From: Thamnidium elegans
Taxonomy: Eukaryota; Mucoromycota; Mucoromycetes; Mucorales; Mucoraceae
DNA: 64,000 bases
Direction: 5' to 3'
Assembly: GCA_025201345.1 (NCBI GenBank)
Contig: JAIXMG010000014.1
Span: 372,001-436,000 of the forward strand
The translations under genes were made by a program, and so were the position numbers. A model generated the notes under the pieces. The model was not told the DNA's origin and made no database searches. It saw only the letters and a program-made list of their open reading frames with translations. Positions 38,980 through 50,599 of the stretch are shown here, piece after piece (position 1 is the first letter of the stretch; each line of letters starts with the position of its first letter).

Positions 38980-40100
38980 ATTTAGTTGTAGTTTTGTAAA
39001 GAAAGAAGAATTTAAATGATAGTGAAAAATAGAATAGTTTTTTTTTATACGAAATAACTAGATTTTAATTAGGAGTATATGCATGTGAGTAAAGAAGTAA
39101 GGGTTCTCTTTCACATTATATTTTTACTGCTGATAATATTGCATGTTTGTTTATTAATTTAAATCTATTATAGCATACGTTTAACTATTTGTTAAATAAT
39201 AGTGAGACCTCATACGCGTATCGCTTTATTAAAACTTTAAATTACAATGCGGTAGTTATATTTGTTAGTAGTAATGAAAACGAGAATAAACATTATAGTT
39301 CGAAGTCGGAAACTTTAACCTTCTATTGACAAAAAAAAACAGGAGGGAAAAACTATCTTTACTTATAAAGGAGGTGGTGTTTTTTAATTTGTTACTTTAA
39401 CATCGTAGTTGACAATTAAATTATATACTTGTTAGAAGCAGAGAGGCGTTATTCGATAAACTGTACACCGTAAAAAAAACCTAGAAGACAATAAAGTACT
39501 CGAGTGAAAATGGAGATAAATATTTCTATGGATTGCTAGCTTAGATTGGCTAGTAAATCGACGTATTTTTTAAATCTTCGATATCAAGCTGTTCGTGAAT
39601 TGACTATTCAGTTTGGCTCAATAAGTTCTTAATAAGAAACAACGTTTTTGTATGAGTGCCCCAAAAGGCACAGTGAAACGTAGCTATTAATTTCCCAGGG
39701 ACGTCATGCAGTTAATAAAAGTGCTTTTATTGGACTAATCTTCCACCCGGAAAAGATAGAATTTGTTTCGATAGTTTTATATGCAAGCACTACAGTCACG
39801 TGACTCTAAAGCAATAATCTCTTTCAGTCCTGTAAACTTTGATTTTTTTCTTTCACTGTATTTTGCAAGCTTATCATAATAAACATAATGGTATGTACCG
39901 GATATAATAAACCCAACAAACAAGTGTGCGTAAAAAAGCATTTCAACAATAAATATCACGAATAGCCAGATAAAAGAAACTCTAAGCTGTTTAAATCTTA
40001 AATTGTTTAACGAGGTTCAGAAAGACAGAAGTTCTGAGTATGTATCCTGACCAAATTCTTACTTAAGTACTTGATTGCTAACTTTACTTTTCTTTTCTTC
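38980..40100. other. Gene-poor AT-rich stretch
   Basis: No supported gene. A 60-codon frame at 39777-39959 has no family features. No repeat, tRNA or transposon end was recognised here. Confidence 0.4.
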
Positions 40101-40113
40101 TTAGTGCTTCATA

Positions 40114-40486
40114 TCTTCATTTCTCAACCTGTGAAGGCGCGTCTGTGTTTTACAATACTTATGTCAAAAAGGGCATTACCATTAACGGTATACATTTTAC
40201 AATCCATCCAACGCAACTACGTGATGGTACTTTAGTGGCTTACTCTTCCCAAAAAATAAGCTTTGACAGCCAATCTACTTCTTCAAGTATTAATTCTCAA
40301 ACTGCTAACAGTATTCCTACGCTTATATCTTCGTCACAAGCCAATACTGATATCGCCAATGTTGTTACTACCCCTAGTAGTGAATGGTTCAGTACCAAAC
40401 GTGCGATAGATGATATTAGTAAAGAAATAAAACGACTGAAGAGGGAACGCAAACAGTTACAAAAAGCCTTAAGAAAAGAGCACTAA
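40114..40486 (+). CDS. Orphan ORF, probable 3' exon or gene remnant
   Basis: A frame opens after an acceptor-like CTTTTCTTCTTAG at about 40101-40113 and runs to a stop at 40486. The product contains NTYVKKGITINGIHFTIHPT, a Ser/Thr/Gln-rich middle and a strongly charged, coiled-coil-like C-terminus (IDDISKEIKRLKRERKQLQK). I could not link it to an upstream exon with a start, nor recognise a family. It may be the 3' end of a decayed gene or of a transposon ORF, since transposase and repeat remnants follow at 40.7-41.8 kb. Confidence 0.35.
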
Positions 40487-40713
40487 AATAAACATGTTCT
40501 TCGTTTATGACCCAAATCAATATTTTTTTTTTGGGATTAAATATAGTTTTTAAAGATGTAATATACCAAAAAGGCTACTCAGAGTACAACTGACGTTTTT
40601 TTTTTACCCAGCAACTACTATCGCACAGTTTAGGTCCCAACAGATACTTGATTACAATTAATTTATCTGAAGACTCCATTATGGAAAATATCAAAGAAAC
40701 GGAGGAAAACCGT

Positions 40714-40822
40714 TGTAATGATAAGACAATTATAATTAAGTATAACCAGACTATCGTTGAAGAAGAGAAAAGTGGTATCGCTAATCTGAGTTAAGGACCA
40801 ATTTGAATTACAAAAGAAAATG
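40714..40822 (+). repeat. Dispersed ~120-bp repeat, copy B
   Basis: Matches the reverse complement of 12842-12960 over about 110 bp with small gaps; the shared block GGTATCGCTAATCTGAGTT is exact. No TIR-like GGGACAC units lie near this copy, so it may be an element fragment. Confidence 0.7.
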
Positions 40823-40978
40823 AAACTTGAAACACTTGTAAGAAAAAAAAACTTTTTTTTCGTGTGTATTCAATAGATACAGCGCCTACGGTCTCAATTC
40901 GCGGTAAAAAAAAAAAGCCAATTTGAAAACCCAATCAGCGAATTTTTGAGGTCAATTCGCGTTAAGTATTCTTTCGAC

Positions 40979-41780
40979 TTAAATTGATTCTTTATTTAAA
41001 CACTTTGAAAAAATATTGACATAGTGCTGGATACAGTTTCTTAATGTAGTTTGAGGAACGTTATTACATGCCTCAGTAATTCTTGTATGAAGATCTTCAG
41101 TAGCTTCGAACTTACCACGCTTAACACTATTTTTAACAATAGCCCAAAATTGTTCAGTAGGATTCAATTTTGGTGAATAAGAGGTAGACAGATACATATG
41201 TACCGTCTGCTGGTAACTAAATTGTCAATATCTTCATGGGTATGGATAGGAGCGTTATCCATGACAAGATAGAAACCTTTTAATTCCGGGAATCTATTTA
41301 ACTGATCTATTGTATCCATTAAAAACTCAAGATAGTGCCCAGATCTTGTACCAGTCTTTGCATTTACTTTCATATTAGTACCTTTTCTTTTATGGGCTCC
41401 TGCAACTTTTTTTATTTTTCTCATTTGAGCCACCCTGACATCTATGTTAACACCAACTGTTGAAATTACGCCTATAATAGTGTGTATTTCGGCTTTAGTA
41501 ACAGGAGTCTCATCAACAGCAGGTGTATTACGGGCAGATCTGCCAAGTGAAGGTCTCATATTAATATCGAAAGCAGATTCACCAATAAAAATGCAATTTT
41601 GCATATACAACGAGAGAAGAAAGTATCCATACAAAAAGTCAGCCGTAAAGATCCACAGAATGTTACTGGTTTTAACCAATAAAAATCGAAACAAAGGGGG
41701 GAGGGAGTACAAAAAGAATTTTTATCAGGCCACTCAAAATTAAATCGTTCGATAACTAAATGAACCCTTTTCCCCTTCAT
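40979..41780 (-). pseudogene. Tc1/mariner-type (IS630-like DDE) transposase pseudogene
   Basis: Two overlapping frames (about 41164..41712 and 40979..41197) join through a frameshift near 41190 to give the C-terminal two-thirds of a DDE transposase. Visible: a GESAFDINMRPS segment where the first catalytic Asp is replaced by Gly, LVMDNAPIH with the second Asp, and LNPTEQFWAIVK with the final Glu, then the usual C-terminal helix. The N-terminal helix-turn-helix region is absent; upstream is a decayed frame and then the NDUFA4 leader. It is related to, but not a recent copy of, the element at 57.1-58.6 kb. Confidence 0.85.
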
Positions 41781-41944
41781 TAACCGTAAAAATACTATAA
41801 TTGATCATAGAGAGAAAAATATTTGTGGTACGATTTTTTTTTCTTAAAAAAAAAAAGGAACATAGTATAAATACAACAACAAAAATATGATTACTGCTTT
41901 TTTTTTTTTCCTGTATCAAAATAATTCAATTATTTAAATAAAAA

Positions 41945-42190
41945 ATGTCTGCTCTCTCTAGTTTCCTCAAGGCCTCCAAGAAGCCCGAAATCTATCCTAT
42001 CGTTGGTATCCTAAGTGTCGCTCTTACTGGTGCTGTTTTCTTTGGTGCTCGTGCCTGTAGAGCTCCTGATGTAGCTTGGAACCATAAAGAAAACCCTCAC
42101 CCATGGCAAGATATTAAAGATGGTGAACAAGTCAAGTTAATTGCTTTGAACCAAAAATATGATCATCGTTGGGAGCGTACCAAGTGGTAA
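41945..42190 (+). CDS. NDUFA4/MLRQ-family respiratory chain subunit
   Basis: Single exon, 81 aa. One transmembrane helix (IYPIVGILSVALTGAVFFGARA) at about 19-40 followed by CRAPDVAWNHKENPHPW, the conserved motif of the B12D/NDUFA4 family, and a short charged tail. Family members were first assigned to complex I and later to cytochrome c oxidase (COXFA4) in the inner mitochondrial membrane. Length is typical. Codon use here is more GC-rich than the neighbours, consistent with high expression. Confidence 0.9.
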   Translation: MSALSSFLKASKKPEIYPIVGILSVALTGAVFFGARACRAPDVAWNHKENPHPWQDIKDGEQVKLIALNQKYDHRWERTKW

Positions 42191-43345
42191 AAAAAATCAA
42201 CAAAATGTATAAAACACACGAAACAAAAACAAAAAAACGTCAAAAAAAAAAGCTTCTATTCAACTATTTCCTCTTCTTGCAAACTTCATTTACATATTAC
42301 ATACTATATAATCTTATCCCTATTTAAAGAAACTCCAGCAATAAACAAAAAGCTGTGATTTTGTTACCAAAAAATAAATAAAATCTTTTTTAGTCCTACC
42401 TTTATTACTTTTTGCGGACTTCCATCAATTGAAATGCAACTTGGAGTAAGTGATAGTTATGAGGTTGTCCTTTGTCATAGATTCTCTTCCAGACTCTATT
42501 TTTACCGGGGGTTTGCCTTTGGGCTCAATAAGTAAAAGCTTATTTTCATTATATATGTTGTCTTTACTTGAATCCGCCATTTTTATATATACACATATAT
42601 ATCTGTTCCGAGCTTTCAATAACTAGTACACTATTTTATTCTCTTGAAGGATGAGCTTCAAGTACTTTCTTCTTTGTCGACAGCTTTCTCGATTCGTCTT
42701 TTTCAGTGTCTCCTAAAAAGGATGTCACGGATCCTTATGGTTTATCTTTTTACTCAAACTCCTTCATGATTAAATTCTTCGTAAGCTTGTACCGGAAGGG
42801 CACGGTTGACGTTTTAGTAAATTTAAAGATCCAGCACTACCAGTAAGAAAGTAAACCATAGGGATCAATCGGCGATTTAGTTGTACGTCTATATATAGAC
42901 TTTAATGATAATATAAGGTATTTTTTCACCTCTACATCAACGCTTGAGGACCCTTGGATGTCAAATAAAAAAAAGTGGCTCCATATCTATTCAATATTAC
43001 AGCTGAGTGGCGTACACCTTCTTTAGTACATATGTCCAATATTTCATCTCTCATAAAAAAAAATGCTTTGAATCAAGCCTTCATAGCCACTTTTAAATTC
43101 ATAAACACGTATATCTTTCTTTTTTTTTCCTTTGCGTTTTAAGACGAAACAGGATGTAAGCATAGTAAACTGAGTTTCATTTGCTATTATTCATGATTAA
43201 ATAGTACAGGAGTCACACACACACACACACCCACACACCCAAAAAAAAAAGAAAAAAAAAGAAAAGGAAAATATTTTTAGCTAAAATATTTTCCCTCATT
43301 CCCTTTTTTTCTTCTTCTATTATTACAACATTAAAAGAAAAGACC
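42191..43345. other. Intergenic region with an imperfect 24-bp inverted repeat
   Basis: About 1.15 kb. A small minus-strand frame at 42425-42619 (IEPKGKPPVKIESGRES) could be a remnant of a multicopy gene but cannot be supported as a gene. An inverted repeat with 20/24 matches lies at 42730-42753 and 42843-42866 (GATCCYTATGGTTTA core) around an 89-nt loop. A CA repeat is at 43214-43240. Confidence 0.45.
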
Positions 43346-45022
43346 ATGTTGCGCATTTCGAGTTTGATTAACGTTACAGCAAAGTCTTGGACCTTGTCCA
43401 GTAAGTACATATTTTTTCTTTTCTTTTTTGTATACAGGAGAATATAACCAAGTATAACTTTTTAATAGCAAGAACTGGTATCAATACGACTATCAGCACA
43501 ACTTCAACTTGGCGTGTATTTAGTACAGCATCTAATGTTAATGACAATTTAAGAGCAGTGAGACCGAGAAGAGCTTTATTTTATGGTACAGAAAATAAAT
43601 TATATGAGGAGGGAAATATTTAAATATTTATGCAAATATGTATTTATAGTTCCAGGAAGTGATGAAAGGAAAATTCATAAATCTATCTCGGTTGGAGCAG
43701 ATTGTGTTGTATACGATCTTGAAGATAGTGTTTCATCGAATAAAAAAGGAACTGCTAGACATATGGTTATTGATGCTTTAGAGGTAAATACTATTAAATT
43801 TTATTTGTCATGTTTTTGCTTATCATTTATGTTTTATAGGCTTCTGAACATGGAAAAGCCGAAAAAGCCGTTAGAATTAATGCTGTAGGTTCAGGTAAAA
43901 AAAAGAAAAAAATGGATATAAATTAATTTAAATATACTAAGAAAAATATACTTAGGGCATGAACTGGATGATTTGAATGTCATTGTACGTAATTGCATGT
44001 ATACATGATATCATAGTTATTAACCATATCCCCCCCCTTTTTTTTGCAGCTTCATTCTAAAAGATTACAAGCTATTGTCATTCCAAAAGTTCAAAGTGCA
44101 AAAGATATCCAATTCGTAAGTAGAATGATTGATTCAGTAGCAATCGAATCTCAGTAAGTATTGCACACACACACACACACACACAAATACGATAATTTAT
44201 AAATTTCTTTTCTAGACGCGAACGTATTAGATTGATTGCATCTATTGAAAGTGCACTTGGTATGATGAATATTAAAGAAATTGTAACAGCGGATTCAAGA
44301 TTAGATGCATTAATTGTAAGCTATATATTGAATTAAAGAGTACAATATATTAATGTAATATGTATACTTAGTTTGCAGCAGAAGATTATTGCGCAGATCT
44401 CGGTTTAGTTCGTTCAAAATCCAGAAAAGAGATGTTATTTGCTCGTCAATTAATTGTTAATGCAGCAGGTGCTTATGGATTACAAGCAATTGATTTGGTA
44501 AAATAATAATAATAATAATAGGGTTATGTGATGAATAAACACTTATAAAATCAAATAGGTTTGTGTGGATTATAAAGATAATACAATTCTTGATGAAGAA
44601 TGTAAAGAAGGAAAACAATTTGGTTTCGCTGGTAAACAAGCTATTCATCCTGATCAAATTGATATTATTCAAAAGGCATTTTTACCAGACCTTGCAGGTA
44701 TAATAAGTATAGTATAGATTTAGAGAAATAAAATAGTTGGTTAACATATTATTATTTCTAGACCTTGAAAGAGCAATTCGTGTTGTAAAAGGATATGAAA
44801 CCAATTCTCAAAAAGGAGTAGGTGCTTTCAGTTTAGATGGAAAAATGTAAGAATTATACAAGAAAAAAAAGGGACTTTTTACTTATATAAAAAGTAATAA
44901 ATAGGATTGATATGCCAGTGGTTAAATGGGCAGAAAAAGTAGTAGCTCACGCAAAAGCTGGAGGAATGGTGATACCCGAAACTGAACTTAAAGAGGATGT
45001 TACTACGGTTATTGAGAAATAA
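43346..45022 (+). CDS. CLYBL-type citrate-lyase-beta-like / HpcH-HpaI aldolase, mitochondrial
   Basis: Eleven exons: join(43346..43400,43469..43585,43650..43783,43840..43894,43956..43984,44050..44153,44216..44315,44372..44497,44559..44697,44762..44846,44905..45022), 353 aa, all in frame. A basic Ser/Thr-rich presequence (1-60) suggests mitochondria. Domain motifs: ALFYVPGSDERKIHKS, DCVVYDLEDSVSSNKK (metal/CoA region), AIVIPKVQS, RLIASIESALGMMN, FAAEDYCADLG (metal-binding Glu/Asp), and GKQAIHPDQI. The human homologue is a citramalyl-CoA lyase / malate synthase-like enzyme that clears itaconate-derived CoA esters. The same TIM-barrel family includes CitE. Exon 5 is only 29 nt. One intron holds a CA repeat (44163-44184). 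Confidence 0.93.
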
Positions 45023-45124
45023 AATCCCCGCTTATATTTTCTCACGGTTAAAGATTGCCTTTATATATTCTTCTTTTTTATCCATCTCTTTTTCTCTTCT
45101 TTTTTCTCACGCGTAAAAAAAATA

Positions 45125-46323
45125 ATGTTTTTAAAATCCTCTTGTCGTATTCTTGTAAATAATGGTCTTAAAAGATCTTTTACTATCAGAGCTATAGCAA
45201 CTGATACCACTAAGGAAGCTTATTTGGAACATTTGGAAGGTGGTATCTCTATTTTAAAATTAAATCGTCCTGCTTCCAGAAACGCTTTATCTGTTAATTT
45301 ATTATCTGAATTCAGACAAGCTTTAGCAGATGTAAGATTTTCAAGGTAATTTATACTATTTTCATATCTGTAATTGAGTGATTCTTATATTTTTATTGGT
45401 AGTGAATCACGTGTTTTGATCGTTCAAAGTGCTGTTCCTGGTGCATTTTGTTCTGGTGCTGATTTAAAGGTAAAAAAAACAAATAGAAAATCTACAGTAC
45501 ATATAATTCATCATCTCTTAATAGGAACGTGCCACTATGAGTCCGACACAAGTAACTCAATTCTTATACAGTTTAAGAAAAGCTTATAGAGAACTTGAGG
45601 TATGTAAGCCTTTTCCCCCTTAATCATCAATCATTTTCTAACTCTTTTTTTTTAGACACTTCCAATCCCTACAATTGCTGCTATTGATGGACCTGCTTTT
45701 GGAGGAGGTTTAGAGATGGCTCTTTCTTGTGATATCCGTGTTGCAGGTAAAACTATAATACAAATACGTCCAATTATGTATATTCATATATATTATTGTA
45801 GGTCCTACTGCCAAAATGGGTTTGACAGAAACAAAATTGGCTATTATTCCTGGGTAAAAAGAACAAAAAGAGAAATAAATATATATGTGTATCTAACTAT
45901 TTTTTTTTTTTGGTAGTGCTGGAGGAACTCAAAGATTACCTAGACTTATCGGTGTTCCCAAAGCAAAAGAACTTATTTTCACTGGAGAGATTTTTGATTC
46001 AGTAAAGGCTAAAGAATACGGTGTAGTTAATCATGCATCCGAAATCAGTGGATTTGAAAAGGCGCTTGAGATTGCAAAGACAATCTTACCTCAAGGTCCC
46101 GTTGCAATTCGTATGGCCAAGTTGGCTATTGATAGAGGATCTCATCTTGACATGTAAGTATAAGGAAGGGTTAACATATGCATAAGTTTGACTGGTTTTG
46201 TATAGGGATTCTGGTTTAGAGATTGAACAATCTTATTACGCTCAAGTTATCCCAACTCAAGATAGATTAGAAGGTCTTCAATCTTTCAAGGAAAAGAGAA
46301 AGCCTGTATATAAGGGTTGTTAG
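45125..46323 (+). CDS. Mitochondrial enoyl-CoA hydratase (AUH-like, methylglutaconyl-CoA hydratase)
   Basis: join(45125..45345,45403..45469,45525..45599,45656..45746,45802..45853,45917..46153,46206..46323), 286 aa. N-terminal targeting sequence ([19 protein letters not shown]). Crotonase motifs in order: [20 protein letters not shown] (oxyanion hole), [24 protein letters not shown] with the second oxyanion Gly and the first catalytic Glu region, [22 protein letters not shown] with the second Glu, and the C-terminal helix pair. The wording of the motifs is closest to AUH, which hydrates 3-methylglutaconyl-CoA in leucine breakdown; a short-chain enoyl-CoA hydratase role is the alternative. It lies 102 bp downstream of the CLYBL gene, same strand. 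Confidence 0.92.
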
Positions 46324-46583
46324 ATGTATTAATAATAAAAATTGTATGTAGATAGTGTAGCTTACTCTACTAGAAAAAAACTCCACAAGTAAATCCTGTG
46401 GTGTATACTATTACAAATCTCAATATCATTAATCATAATTATTACATGAGAAAGGGGGTACAAGGATGTAACAATTCCTCTTTTTAGCACATAAACCGTA
46501 TGCATGACCAATTCAAAAACAAATAAAATAATCGTACATCCGTTTATTTCTCTACTCTTCTCTCTCTTAAAAAAAAAAGTGTG

Positions 46584-48382
46584 ATGCTACATGAATTCTT
46601 ATTTAAAAAGACTTTACCAACTTTTATACTTGTATTCTTTATTGTTTTAATAAACCTAGTAATAATACATCGCTATGTTGAACCTGAATTTATCCCACCA
46701 ACCAATGAAAGCCCTACACTACCACCATACCATGCCCCATATTACGGTTTAACTTTCGTTCGGCCCAAACAAAGAAAGTTTACTAGCCAAGTAATTGAAG
46801 ACTATATAAAATCGTTGGAACCCAAAATGAAAGATAAAGATTTATATACCTTATTACAAAACTGTTTACCCAATACCTTGGATACTACAGTTGAATGGTT
46901 TAATGAAGATACCAAAGATCCTCGTACATTTTTAATAACGGGAGATAGTAAAATATATATTATGTATAATAGTAATAAGCGTATTTAACAACCGTTCTAT
47001 AATAGTTCCTGCCATGTGGATTCGAGATTCTTCTAACCAAATCAAACCCTACTTGAGATTTATAAACCAAGACCAACGGCTAAAAGACCTTGTATTTGGC
47101 GTTATTCAAGTACAAGCCAGTTACCTATACTATGATCCGTACGCAAATGCATTTCTAAGACCATGGTACGCACCTAAAAAAGAAGGTAAAAAAGGCTCAA
47201 CAACTGATAATGTGACACCAGCATATAATCCAAATATTGTATGGGAAGCCAAGGTAAAAAAAAAAAAAAATCATTTGTCCAGTATATTAATATATTAACT
47301 AAAATAAAAAAAAGTATGAATTAGATTCAATAGGCCACTTTTTTCAATTAACCAATGATTATATTGAAACAACAGGAGATATAGAAAGAGTAGTGACCTC
47401 AAAAGACTGGTTAAAAGCTATACCACGTATATTTAAAGTACTTGAAGATCAAATGCAAAGTACATGGCCTACAACAACAACATCTGAAAGTCTGACAACT
47501 AATTATACAGAAGATGAACCAGAGCCTGTACCACTTAACGGAGGTTATAGATTTCAAAGATTTACCGATCGTCCGACAGAAACACTTGGGGAAAATGGAA
47601 TTGGAGGTATTACAAGAAGTTGCGGACTTGTAAGAAGTGCTTTCAGACCAAGTGATGATGCCACTACTTTTCCATATTTAGTAAGCTTTATTTTCTTATT
47701 TGTACGAGCAGATACTAGGGGACCCAACTTACCTTTTTATTCCTAGGTACCTTCTAACGCACAATTATCAGTTCAGTTAATAAGATTAAGTGAACACATA
47801 AAATTACTCTTAAAGGGGAAGCAAAATGAGTTTAATGCTCAGCAACAAATCTTAATTAATGCTAAAGAATTGGGTGAAAGAATTCGCCAAGCAATCTATA
47901 AACACGCAATTATAACACATCCAATATTTGGAAAAGTGTTTACATTTGAAGTAGATTGTTATGGGTCACATTTAATCATGGATGACGCCAATACGCCGTC
48001 ATTACTCAGTTTACCTATTATAGGATTTATAGAAAAGAATGATACAATATATCGTAACACAAGGAGTATGATTTTGTCGGAATGGAATCCATGGTATTTT
48101 GAAGGCGAATTTAGTAAAGGAATAGGTGGACCTCATACAGGTCAAAATATGATTTGGCCCATGAGTTTATTAATGCAAATTCAGACTTCTTTGGATGAAT
48201 TGGAGATTAGAGAATTAATTGATACATTAAAGAGAATGGCTAAAGAGACAGGTAACTTGATGTGTGAATCATTTAATGCCAATGATCCTACCAAATACAC
48301 TAGATCATGGTTCAGTTGGGCAAACGGTTTAGCGGGTACAACAATACTACAAATCATTGAAGATTACCCCCATTTAGCTTAA
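46584..48382 (+). CDS. GH125 exo-alpha-1,6-mannosidase-like protein
   Basis: join(46584..46947,47006..47253,47315..47680,47747..48382), 537 aa. An N-terminal signal anchor (FKKTLPTFILVFFIVLINLVII, about 6-30) gives a type II topology. GH125 motifs: ITGDIPAMWIRDSSNQ across the first junction, DPYANAFL, KYELDSIGHFFQL, NGGIGG-like NGIGGITRSCGLVRSAFRPSDDA, FEVDCYGSHLIMDDAN, GIGGPHTGQNMIWPMSL and the C-terminal HWFSWANGL-like RSWFSWANGL. Family enzymes are metal-independent alpha-mannosidases in glycan processing. The acidic residues expected in catalysis (Asp in RDS and the Glu in GPHTGQN context) are present as far as can be judged by eye. Probably Golgi. A glycosyltransferase gene follows on the same strand after 108 bp. 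Confidence 0.92.
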
Positions 48383-48490
48383 ATCCGTCACACAATAAAA
48401 AAAAAAAAAAAAAAACGCTGTCTTAAAAATAAAATAAAAAACTGTTCTTCCCTTTCTTTCTTTTTATCATACATAAATCTATACATCCTT

Positions 48491-50520
48491 ATGTTTGATA
48501 CTAGAAGTAATAGTAAACTACCATTCTTTAAAAGTTATACAAAAAAATCTGCAAAGCAAAAACAAAAATGGCTTGTAAGGGTATTGGTACTAGTAGTTAT
48601 TATTATTTTTTTATTTGGTTTAGAGCATAATTTCCAATCTTCCATTCCTCCATCATCAAATACTAAACTTCACTATGATTACACTCAAGATTATTACAAT
48701 TCTAACCAAACCTTAGAAGTAAAATTACCAGAACCAGATACAAAATCCCCCAAAGACTTTCAAGAACTTACAATTGCACTTGAAACTAAGCTTACACCAG
48801 TAGGTGATCGTATTCCAAAGATTGTACATTTTGTATATGGATTAAGGGATCCCGAACCTACACTTGACTTGATACATTATATTGCCATCAAGTCAGCCCA
48901 TGACGTCTTAAAGCCCGATAAAATTATGTTTCATTATCACCATATACCAGTTGGAGAAAATTTCGAAAGAGCAAGGCATATGCTTACTTTACGACAAGTT
49001 CCCATGGTGACTGAAGTATTCGACAGACCAGTGAGTCACTATGCTCACCGTGCAGATGTAGTCCGCTTACAAGTATTGGAAGAATTTGGTGGCATCTATT
49101 TAGATCTAGATTTAATCTCATTAAAGCCCGTAGATCATTTACTAGATCGAGAATTTGTTATGGCACAAGAAGGACCCTGTAAGCGTGTAATTTATTTTCT
49201 TTATATATTATAGTATCACTAACGCGCTTTTTTTTTAAAAAAAAAACACTAGTTGGTTCTGTTGGATTATGTAATGCAATGATCATGGCTAGACCCCACT
49301 CTCGTTTTATTCAACGATGGTTCAACACTTATAATTCGTTTACGAGTTCAGATTGGAACTATCATTCTGTTATCTTACCAGGAAAACTAGCACCTTACTT
49401 TGCCAAAGAGATCACTGTCTTAAACCACACCGCCTTCTTTTGGCCACTTTGGGACAGTAACGGTTTACGTACCTTATACCTCGAAAAGAGTTATGATTTT
49501 TCTGCTAATCTGGGTACGCATATTTGGGAATCAGCTGCCAACAAAAATCTAATGAAAGATGTTAGTGAAAAGGTGATTATGGAAATTGATAACAGTCTTT
49601 ATTGTCAATTACGACCCTTTTTATTGGACGGCAAACCGGATCCAAGACCCACATCATGTCGTATTTTACTACACACAGAAAGAATGGATGGATTAATAGG
49701 ACACTGGCCTTTAAAAGAACCTTCAGATATGGAAAGAAAGCAAATAAATCCTATGCCAGCTATAGATGATTCTGGTAATGACTTGGCTGGATTGATCAGA
49801 AATGGTAAATATGATAATGGTAGTGGCGTTAGTTTATCTGGAGATACTAGTTATATATTTCTGAATTTACCAAGAGAGACCTCAGCCAAAGCATTAACAG
49901 TCAGTTGGTGGATGAAGACAGCAAGTAAATCAAGTGGAAGAATGGCCATGGTAGTTCAAACAGATCATGGTAGATTTTGTGTAAAGACAAGTCGAACAGA
50001 AACTGATGGTCTTTCATTAAATCTTGATTTAATCCTAAGAAATAATAATTGGGAATGGGAACGCGTAGATGAATTGTCACTTCGACCTTCGCCTTATAAT
50101 ATTGATAAATCTTATCATCATTATGCACTTGTGATTAATAGTAACCAAAGTACAGAACCACCACTTGCATTATATATGGATGGACATGTAATTGGTAGTA
50201 AATCAGATTGGAAATACCCACGAGTAATAGGAGATGTTGTAAGAGGGATATGGATGGGCTCAATTGAACCATTAAATGATAAATATCAAGCACCTTGGGA
50301 TAATTCTATTAATTTAAAAGCACATTATCGTGATATTAATGTATGGGAACAAGGTTTAACTTCAGCTCAAATTGTAGATATTTACAATTCTATTAAACCT
50401 GCCATAACGAAGACCTCAAAAGCAAGACCTACTTCAAATCAAACTAAACAAGATGAAATAGAACAAGTAGAAGACATTGAGGATCAAGAATGGGCTGACG
50501 ATGATCAAATAGATGATTAA
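48491..50520 (+). CDS. GT32-type glycosyltransferase fused to a C-terminal LamG-like domain
   Basis: join(48491..49178,49253..50520), 651 aa. A short basic tail and one N-terminal helix (WLVRVLVLVVIIIFLFG, about 29-48) give a type II Golgi topology. The GT32 (Och1-like, DXD sugar-binding) domain covers about 95-400: IPKIVHFVYG, HRADVVRLQVLEEFGGIYLD followed by LD (DXD motif DLD), GSVGLCNAMIMA and FWPLWDSNGL. From about 400 a second module begins: GLIGHWPLKEP, ALTVSWWMKT, DKSYHHYALVIN, LALYMDGHVIG and INVWEQGLTSAQIVDIYN, the pattern of LamG/concanavalin-type domains that bind glycans. An acidic tail ends the protein. A mannosyltransferase role is inferred from the family; the LamG-like part may bind the acceptor. 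Confidence 0.9.
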
Positions 50521-50599
50521 AAAAAAATAGTGCTGCTTTTTTTTTATGTTTTTTATTTTCTTCTTTAGTATTTCAATGTATAAAAAAAATAAAAGAAAT

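Noticed and set aside
39777..39959. 60-codon frame with a hydrophobic stretch
   Set aside because: Too short, no good start context, no family features.
42425..42619. 64-codon minus-strand frame (MADSSKDNIYNENK...)
   Set aside because: Might be a fragment of a multicopy gene, but nothing in the window supports it as a working gene.
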